Source: Elgaria multicarinata webbii
Taxonomy: Eukaryota > Chordata > Lepidosauria > Squamata > Anguidae
DNA length: 64,000 bases
Reading direction: 5' to 3'
Assembly (NCBI RefSeq): GCF_023053635.1
Contig: NC_086173.1
Location: 139,037,197 to 139,101,196 of the forward strand
Numbering within the stretch: position 1 is the first letter of the stretch; the number at the start of each line of letters is the position of its first letter. Both the position numbers and the translations under genes were made by a program. Under the pieces are notes generated by a model. The model was not told the origin of the DNA. It ran no database searches and was given only the letters and a program-made list of their open reading frames with translations. Positions 50,694 to 61,000 of the stretch are shown here, one piece after another.

Positions 50694-53600
50694 GTGATTA
50701 TACCAACATTCAATCCTGAGTCTTACTCAGAAACAGGTCTCACTGAATTCAGTGGGGTTTAATCCCTAACAAGTGTGGATTGTAGCCCAAATATTCCTGT
50801 ATTTCAAAGCAACGATTTATTCTAATTTTAACATTCTCCTTTGTTTAATAAAACCAATAGAACAAGCCAAGTTTGAATATTTGTGTTTCAGCCATCTCTC
50901 AGTTTTGGAAGCACAAAATTTCAGTTGTAACCAAGAGAGCAATAATAACTCTTTTCATAGCTAAAAACAAAATGAAATGATTTTACACAATTTCATTTAA
51001 ATGCAGGCAAATACAATGACACCTCATCATGGCATCGGTGTATTTCTGAGAAAGCCAAATCAACAACTCTCCACATGGTAACTGTGAAATGTACAATGCC
51101 TGCTATCGGGAACAATTTTCTAAAGTTGGCACATAAATCTGAACCTTATTTTCAAGGTTCTAATATAGTATTCTGCATGGATCTCGTTCCTGTTTTATTT
51201 TGTTATCAGAAAGCATCTGCAGTGCTGCATGCCTGTTAAAGCCAGAATAAAATTAATACATCTAAACTCACTAATGCTGCACTTTCCTGCCAGACAATTT
51301 GTTTTGATGGTCATACATATGCTTTTATTTCTTCCACGAATGTTCTAACATTTCTGACACTTGGAGAAATTATTCAGAGCAATGTGATGGCAGACAGGGA
51401 ATATTCTGTATAACATGAAATACTTCTTCTATAGGGATCCACATCCTATTACCATCTCAATGAAAGCTACTGTTTTAGCATGCACAATTGTCATCTTCTC
51501 TACAACTGGCAGGGAAAAAGACACAGAAAATAAAATACATATAAAAAGTTACCATGTGTATATATAAAACAAGTTTTGAAATAATTCTTATGGCTTCAAC
51601 AAGTTAGATTAAATATGTTCCCTCTTCACCAAAGTATAAAAATTATAGAATCTACCTATCATTCACCACTGAGTAGCTATTCCATCTCTTCTTCTTCGCA
51701 CTCATAAAATGGCCTAAGCTTCCTTCCTCTAATCTACCCCCAGTGTGACTTTCTATATATAATATAAGATGTGGAACCATGGCAGAAACCTATTCTTGGG
51801 TATACCAGAGGTACAAAAGGAAAGTGATACCTGTCTTACAATGTCTTTGGAACCACTAGACTCCATCCAATTTGATGAAATAAATTTGGTCTGACTGGTA
51901 TAGAATGTGGTCTACTATAGAAGGCTGGCCACAGCAAGCCCTCCACCCCCACTTACACACACACATCTTCATCTTTCCCCCAGTTGTTTCTTTTTTAAAG
52001 ATCACACTGGGCTTTCTCCAAGCTCTAAACTGCTCATTCTATCAAAATATAGCCAAATGCCAGTTCCTGTGAAGAACTAAAAGTCCCATCGTGTGCAAAT
52101 TTCCCTTTCAGCTCCAGACAGAAATAATCTCACATGCACTGAACTGAAATATGCACAAGAAGGTTACAGAACCCTCAGCTCCAAAAAGAGCAGAGTGGGT
52201 GAGTGGGTGATCTGTCATAACATGTTTAGAACAAAGCAATTAAAGGGAAGTAATTTCCCATTTTTCAAAGAAAGAGGTGACACATCCCCAGTGACTGTAC
52301 TGCCCCAGGGATGTCTCTAGAAAAATAAAACAAAGACACACTGTCACAAAACACGACACCACACAACATGCAATAGGAGAGCAACAAGGTGAATGTTAAG
52401 GCATAGTTGAAAATATATCTGTCTATTGACCTGTGGGAGAGATGAATATCTTCCTTTTAAACCAGGGGTGGGTGGGTGAGGAGGAGGGACAGGGAGAGAA
52501 ATGTCCTGCAAAATCAAAGGCACCACCATGAGGAGTTAGGAAAGTGGTATTCACAAATATATGGTGGCCTACAGGCAGCTGACCAGCAAGCCTCTTAACT
52601 TGAGAAAAAGATTGGGCATATCACAACCGAAGAGAATTCCTTTAAATCTAAAAGGAATCTTGCACTTATGCTTGCCTAAAGGGAGCGTCAGTAAGCAGCC
52701 AGTTGGAAATGGTTTCCTTAGAGACAGTAGAACCTGCTGAATTGGAGCCAGCAGAAAGAAAGAAAGAAAAGATGGTAAGATTTCTCATGTCTTGGCTCAC
52801 TCCTAGAGAAATGTTTTGTCATAAGGTTTGTGGAGAGAGCCTTTGCTGGAATGGGTGAGCAAGCGTGAAAGAAATATCATGAGCTCATACCACCTTATTT
52901 GGAGGGACTGTAGGAGCGCCCGAAGGACTGATTTATCTTTCTAAAGTGTTCTCTATGAGGGCGCGTAGAGACGTTTCCATAGGCAGGAGCGTACTTTGAG
53001 GGTTTCTGCATGTCACTGCTAAGTGTTTCAGACCCTGCAAGGTGAAATAATTTCTAACAGGAAAAAGACTTTTTGTAAGAAATTAAAAGGTGCCATCCAC
53101 CTCTTGTGACTGTTTCAGTCAAGAGTTCATTGGTGCTCTAAAAAGGCTCCCTACATCCTCTTTGAAGCTTCCATCTGTATCAGCAATGGGGAACCTGTGT
53201 CTCCCCAGATATTGAGCCTGTTCAGACAACACACTAAGCCATGGTTAGGATGCTAACCCTTTTGCAGCAAATGGTTAGTGAGTGTGTTTAAACTGTAGTT
53301 ATATAGCCATCATGGTTAAGAATAGTTCACACAACATGCTAAGCCATAATGTTTAGCTCAAAATGCTTAATCATCATAGCTAAAAATCTTAACCACCATG
53401 GCTTAGCATGTCGTCTGAACAGGATCAATGTTGGACTTCAGCTCCTATCAACCCCAGCCAGCCTGGCCAATAGTCAGGAATGATGTGAACTGTTGTCCCA
53501 ACAACATCTGGAGGACCACAAGTTCCCTACCTCTGATCTATATCAATAAAACCTAGTTCCAAATCATCTATACCCTGTCCTAACAATACACCACACTTTA

Positions 53601-56600
53601 GAGTAACAAACAGAAACCAAGATGGTGCTATGACAATAAAAGGACAGGCTTCATGCTCAGTGGCTGGGGTCAACAAGGACAGCAACAGGTTTAGCCCCTG
53701 CCCACTAGTACTCCAGGGTGTGTCCAGGGTGCGAGCAGCTATCATTAATTACCATGGTGAAAATGTGAAGTGCTGCACTTTTGTGCAAAATTAAGGTGAT
53801 GGGAAATCTGCCCAGCACCACTGATACTGGGAGAATTAATTGCCTCACTCAGTCTTTGTATTATATGGTCCGGGTGGTTGAAGGGGAAATTTGACAGCTG
53901 ACCAGTCACTTGTAGGTTTCCTCCACAACTCTACTGTGGCATGGAGAAAAGGGCTACCAGTGGTGTTTAAGACAGGACAACTGAAATCATACTTCCATGT
54001 TCAGGCAGGTATAATTCTATCAGATGCAGGGGACAATTAGCAGAGAAGGAGAAACTTCATCCTGCCCTGCTTTACAGATTTTTAGGGACATTTGGCACAT
54101 GATAGGCCATTGGTCTGGTCAAGACAATTCTCATATTTCTAACAATCTCTACCATCTCTGTTGTTATAGGGAGGACATGAGGAATAGCTTATCACATAGC
54201 AGGGTTAAACTTCTCCTCTATTTCCTTCTGCATATGTCACGAATAGGTTAGTCACTATTTGAGAACTCAATAGAAAACAATGTCTCAAAATGTCACATGG
54301 AAATTTGACTACATAGTTACTGGTTAAAAGTCATGGAAACTTACATTTAAAAGTGCTACATTTCTTTTATGAGCTGCATCAGTTTCTTGCATTTGCCATG
54401 TCTTCTCAGCTTCTTTGTCTCCTAGATGACTCTCCATCTGCCGAAGCAGCACCAATCTCTGAGACAGGCTACAAAAGGGAAACATTCTGATAAGTGGGAA
54501 GACCATTCTTTCTGCACAACAGCCAGAAAAACAGCAACCTTTTAGCCTCACCCAATTTTCCACTAATTATGTTGAATACAGCGTGGGTGCATTGAAGGAG
54601 GAAAAAAGCACAGGAAGTCCCTTCCTTGCTGTTGCTCCCATGGAGAAAGTAACCATCATGTTGTACAACAAGCAGTCTCTGTGCACAAATGAGACACCCA
54701 GCAATGCACACCTCAGAAGCAATGTGCTTGCAATGCAGCGCTAGTAATCTGAAGCATTAGGTGTTAGATCAGTTAACAGGGTTCTGCTACTGTGTGTGGG
54801 TCTGTGAACATGCATGCTGATGCCATGTTCAGAAGGAAGACTGTCACATTCCTAGCCTGGGCTTCATATATCTGTTCAACTGGCTTGCACACTTTAAGGC
54901 GTATTAATTTCTCTTCCTTGCAATGAAGATCTCCTGTAAATAATCAGATGTGTTTGGTCCTGCCAGAAATCATATTTTCAAATCTTTGTTATATTTGCTT
55001 TTTCCAGGGTTCTATCATATCCAACTGGTACATTCCAGATCCGAACATGATCAACCTTCATATCAAACAATCCCTGGAGAAGATGCTCTCTCCTCCTACC
55101 CACTGAGAAGAATTCTGCATCCTTGGAGATAATCTCCCACAGAGCAATCAGGGGTGGGAAATTTAACAATTAGAGGAACATAGAGAAATAGATTTGAAAC
55201 AGGCATAATAACTGCATGATGACTTGCCTGCCTGATGTGAAGGTTAAAGACATCATGATTCGTCTAACTAGGCTGATAGTGTAAATTAATGGCTGGCATA
55301 CATGTTGTTACCAGCACCATGAGGCCTCGGAAACCAAATTCAGACTCCTAGGTAAGTTGAAGCCCAGGGTTCCAAGGTACAATTTTCATAAATGCTACCT
55401 GTTCTATATGCAGGGTCAGCTAGACAGACAGAGCTGTGGAGTCTCAATGCATGAATGAGATGGTGATGTTGGGAAGAACTAGTCCTGATGGCTGTGCTAC
55501 CTCCAGTTTCAGAGGCAGCAAGCCTATGCACACCAGTTGCTGGATGGGAGGGTGCTGTTGCACTCATCTCCTGCTTGTGGGTTTCCAGTCGACAGCTATT
55601 TGGCCACTATGTGAACAGAATGTTGGATCAGATGGGCCCTTGGTCTTCTTACGTTCTTAAGAATAGTTTAGATGTTTTGTGTGCATTGTAGAACTTTTTC
55701 AGACAAGCTATAACTGTACAAAAGGGATAACCCTACTTGAAGCAAAATGGAACCAGACTTCTGAAGTCTATAATCATAAAGGTTGCAGAGCAGCTTTTAA
55801 ACTATCTTTTGGGAGAAAGCCAACTAAAGCTGTGATGGATCTGGCTTTGGATGACTCATATCTTAAGGATAACAGTGTAAATGTTTCAGATCCTCAAAGT
55901 GGTAATAAAGTAGAACTTGGCAACAGGCATTCAGAAACAATTGATAGCTGTCTAAAGTGATGAAACAGTTGTAGGGAAATGTGCACACAATAAGGGAATT
56001 TTAAGAGCAACCTATGGCATAGGTATATATAGTAATGCCAGAAGCCTCCAAGTCAATTTGTTTGATCCAATTTGCTTATGTGGATTATTTGATCCTGAAA
56101 AAGAAAACACATACAAGCACAAACAGAGAGAGAGAGAGAGAGAGAACATTTAAAGATGAACAAAGTCCTCTCCAGAATCACTGCGGGTAGAAATACCAGG
56201 GCCAAAAATTGATTTAGCACTGTGGACATATTATTGTACCCCAGATCGGAATGCTGAGGGTCATCTTCAGGTGGAGAACAGAGTCAGGGAGTCAGCCAAA
56301 GGAAAAAATGTTGTAATACTAGGTGACCTCAATTAGCCTCTGACTGGGTGGGTAAATGTATGTCCAGCCTGCAATAAAAAGAAAGACTTCTACATATGAT
56401 AAGTGACTGTGCCTTAGAAGAGTGGTCATAGAGCCAACTACAGGGGAAGCAGCTTAATCCTGATAGGTGCTCAGGGCCTGGAGCAAGATGTAAGTCCTGT
56501 CAAACTAACTAAGGACAATAACCACAGTGAGATCAAATTCGACATATATGTGTGCGGAAAGTTGCCAAGGAACTCCATATTTCATGACAAGAGGAATGCA

Positions 56601-58026
56601 GGGGTTACATTGAAAGGGGCATTCAAGAAAATCTCTTGAGGATACTTGGAACTTATTAAAAAGCAATACAACAGAAGCTGATAAAACACATGCCATAGAT
56701 TAGGAAAGGTACAAAATGTCCAAGACATAACAAGCACAGCCAAGGAAGCTATAAAAAGGCAAGAAGGCTTTCTTCAGAAGATGGAAGACTTGTCCAAATG
56801 AGCAAAGTAAAAAAAGAGCACAAACTCTAGTAAAATAACATACAAGTTCACAAAAAATAAGCCTATATATTCATTAAACAAAAAACCTACGGTTTACAAA
56901 ACAACGTTACGGCTCTACAGTTTTTAACAAAGCACCAAAAAGCAGGGAAATTGGGAGTTAAGGCTCACAAGCCTTTAAAGCCGCATCCTCCCTAAAGAGG
57001 CAGAAAGTGCCAGTGAAATTCTCATTCTCCCAAAGCGGATAGGATGGAGAATAGGATATGCAGAGGTGACTGTGGGGTTGTGGAAAGCTGATGACGAACA
57101 ACTTAGGGCCACCTACTTCTCTTTTTTTGTTTAGAGCAGCCCTTCCCCAACTTGGTGCCCTCCAAAGATGTTGGACTAGGGCACCAGGTTGGACTAGGGT
57201 GCCAGGAAACCACAAACCTATTAGTCCAACTTCAGTTCCAGGTAAATTGGTGGGAACAGTAATTAAAAGGGAGAATTAAAGGAACAGAAGAGCAAGCCTT
57301 ACCGAAGAAGCATCAGCATGGCATTTACAAAAGGAAATCCTGCCGACAAAGGCATGTTGAAAGGGTTTTCATCAATTCCTCTCGCTGGCTAAAAAAGTTA
57401 ACTATGTAATGGAGCCTTGGGCATTTTGAGTCAATAACAATTCCACTTTTTTCAAGGCAGAAATTTTAACTCTCTTCTGAAGAAACTAAACAGACCGATT
57501 AATCAACTACATAGGACAGTACACAACAGGGGACTGTGCCCCCACCTAATCATTGAGTTCAAGCCAATTCTGTTGTGCAAGAAAACCTCACCACTTGCGC
57601 AACAGATTTAGTGCTTCTTTGAGCAACTGGAAACGAATGCAAACACTCATTTTTGGAATGGGGCAGGTCAGCAGAACTTGTGTACAGGAGCTCTACTGAC
57701 CTTTCTCGATCCAGAAATAAGCATTTCCACTTGTTTCGGGGATTTCTATAGGAGATGTTAAATCTCCCTTGCGCAAGCAGTGGGTACAGTTTGGGCAACA
57801 GAATCAGTAGAAGGGGCTGCTTGAATACTGCCCATAGTAATTATCATTGTAACAAAGTAAAATATAGAGTAGATGGGTATTCCAGTGCCAGTATAGTATA
57901 CAGTATCACAAGGTTATTATATTTGTTTTAAGCCAATAAAGAAGTTAAGCGTGGGGAGAAGACTATTAGGCTATTTCGTCAAACAGCCCACTACTGTCCT
58001 CTAATGAATGGCAGCTGTCCAGGGGC

Positions 58027-58061
<35 letters not shown>

Positions 58062-61000
58062 TTACATTTTTATACCACTCAACAGCTGAAGCTCTCTGCG
58101 TGGTACATAATAATCACAAATATTCTGCCTTAAACACAAGTCTATCCCTACACTATCCTGGTTTCTTTTTTAACTGCAGCTGCCAAGGATTTAACCTGGA
58201 ACCTTCTGCATGCAAAATATTCACCATGTCCTGCTTGTTCACCCCTGGCCAATGGCTCCTTGGCCACTGTGTGAACAGAGTGCTGGACTAGATGGACCCT
58301 TGGTCTGATCCAGCATGGCTCTTCTTATGTTCTTATGTGCCCTACAACTGAGCTATGTTCCCGCCATTAAAGGAAAGGAAAGATGTAAATATCAGTTACA
58401 TTCAGATTTCCTCTAAACCATTCGGAGACTTCTTATGTCAAACAGTATTGCTACTATGATTATCTTTTCCCTAAATTAATTCAGTCTAGTTCTATTAAGT
58501 CTCTATTTTTTTTTACACCCACAACAATTTGTATTGCCCTTGTTGTACTTTGCAAGGTCTGCTATTTCCTCTTTGAAAGGAACAACCAGAAAGAAGGGCA
58601 CACAGTTTTCACAGATTTCTGTACTAAACTTATAACAATTTCTGTACTATTTTTACCCTTTCCTAATATTCTCTCTGCCTTTTAATATTCTCTCTGCCTT
58701 TTCAACCACCAAAGCAGTGAGGCAGAAGGTTTGCAGTGACAAATTTGTCAGCATTTCTCAGGCCGCAGAAACAGCCTGCATTATACATTATGGGACTGCA
58801 AAATAAAAGATAGAATGATTAAACAAGAACAAGTCTTGTAGAGGAGAATCAGCATGGCTTCCAAAAAAGGAAGTCCTACTTCACCAACCTTTTGGAGTTC
58901 ACAGAGTACATCAACAAACATGTGGAGAAGAGTGATTCAACAGACGTTTATACCTATCCATTTATCTATCTTTATATCAAAAAAACTTTTAACAAAGATG
59001 GAGATTGCAGACCGAATTAATTAGTCACTGGTAGGTGCCCCCTCCCCATCTAGCCTATGAATCATGCAATCCATGTACCATCTTTGACTGTAAAATTACA
59101 GAATAGAGGATATCCAACACGGATAATCCATGAGGCAACCAAGAAAGCAGACAGAATTCCACGTCAACAATTGTTGACTCAACAGTCACGTCGTTGTACA
59201 CGATGGGTATTTTTTTCTAAGTATTCCCCATTATCATTTTGATCACTAAGATTATCAGAAAACATTGGCATCTAGTGAATGAATTAACCTGGTTGTTCCG
59301 ATGTAGCAATGGTATGTTATCACAGGACCACATCCTTCAAGGACATTCTGGATCATTCCAATGAGGATATAAGAGGCTACTATAAATGTGGACATTGTCC
59401 TCAATCCGTTTAAATTCAGGAATTTATACTTCTGGTTGATGGTAGGGATTTTAAATTATGCCATATGTCCAAATGCAAAACCACTCATGTCATCTATGTT
59501 ATAATGTATACTTCCAAGTTCATATATGCGGGGAAAACTGTGAGGTCTTTGAAAACTAGGATGTCCGAATACCACAGTAAAAGTAAGAATAAGATTGTAG
59601 ATGCTCCTTTGGTATCTCATGCCATTGAAAAGTCTGACAAATTTTCTTTCCTTCGATGAGAGGATTTTTCTTTCTTTGTGATTGAGTGTTTTGAGATCAC
59701 ATTTGTACAACAGAATTGATACGGACAGATTTCTGTTACAGAGGGAAGCATTCTGAAATTTACTCTTAATTCTTTCACCTGTGCAGGTGAATGAAAGGAC
59801 TGATTTGACAACTTATTTGAAAGCCTGGTGCTTGATATGTTCTGTGTCTTTAAAGTGGAAACTACGTTTTTGTATATACCCATTTGATTACACTTTCTGA
59901 TTTATGCCTACTTTGGGGGCATTATCTCTTCTGCGTGGTGACTGGCTTTTGGAGCACAAATACATACTAGAAAAAGAGTGAGCTGGAGAAAATTATGTTA
60001 AAATGACTTTTAGCTAATAACAAATTTTCTGCTAGCAAATTTTGGGGGAATAAGCAAGATTGAGAACATATTTGTTTCCCTTTTTAGGAAGTCCATGTTT
60101 AATATGATATTGAAGTTTCTCCAGATGAATTAATCAGCTCATAATTTATGATATACTTGGCTATTTGGCTTTATTTAATTGACCATTACACCACTGAAAA
60201 TGTACAATATTGAGGAAGTGGATTTTTTTCTTGTATTAGATTTCATAGTGTGTAATATATATTACAATAAATTAAGAAAAGTGGTCTATATTTTTCCTGA
60301 GCAAAACTATTTGTAGTCAAATATGTAATACACGGGGGTTCCATTGATATGATGAATATGTATTGGAACTCCTGACTTCATTTGTAATTGATTGATATGA
60401 TGTATGTGCATTGGAATCATTGATTTCCTCTGCAATTTGGCACGTAGAAATGATTGTGCCTTAATCGCTTATATACAGGTCTTCAGATTATTATAAATTC
60501 TACTCTTTTCATACAACAGGTATTGGTAAATTGCAGTTCTGTAAGGTTCCTTACACTTTGTGTGATTTTGTTGAATCTTCCCTGACCTGCCAACAGCCCT
60601 GCCCTTTGCAGCCATGTAGGTTGCAGGTGCCACTGAGAGCAAAGGACAAGCCTCTGGCATGCAAGAGGGAGAACTAACAGAAGCAGCATGGGCAGAGTAC
60701 AGGAGTGAGAAGAAGGGAGACACTGCTAAAAAAACATGGAGGGGAACGAGACAGAAGTAACTGCCACAGAAGGGTAGATTGTGGAAAGGAGAGAGAGAGA
60801 GAGAGAGAGAGAAGGATCAGTCTAAAGGGAACAAACACAAGCCCAGAGCAGAGAAAAGAGGGAAAAGGCTACTAAGGCTTGGTGAAGTGTGGGAGATTAG
60901 TCTGTATTTCCCCTCTTCAGGACACAATGGAGGAGTTTGGTCCAGACTATGGGGCCTTTCCCCACTTTCTCCTCCACCTATGCTCTGACAGCCTCACCTA

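Noticed and set aside
52895-53034. Possible minus-strand terminal exon (acceptor TTGCAG, frame [10 protein letters not shown]...SYSPSK)
   Set aside because: It has an acceptor-like start and protein-like composition, but all four C3orf14 coding exons are already found, its phase does not give a sensible join, and I know no homologue.
55679-55960. 93-codon plus-strand frame ([13 protein letters not shown]-like)
   Set aside because: It leads directly into decayed CR1-type LINE sequence, and I recognise no host family, so I treated it as part of the LINE remnant.
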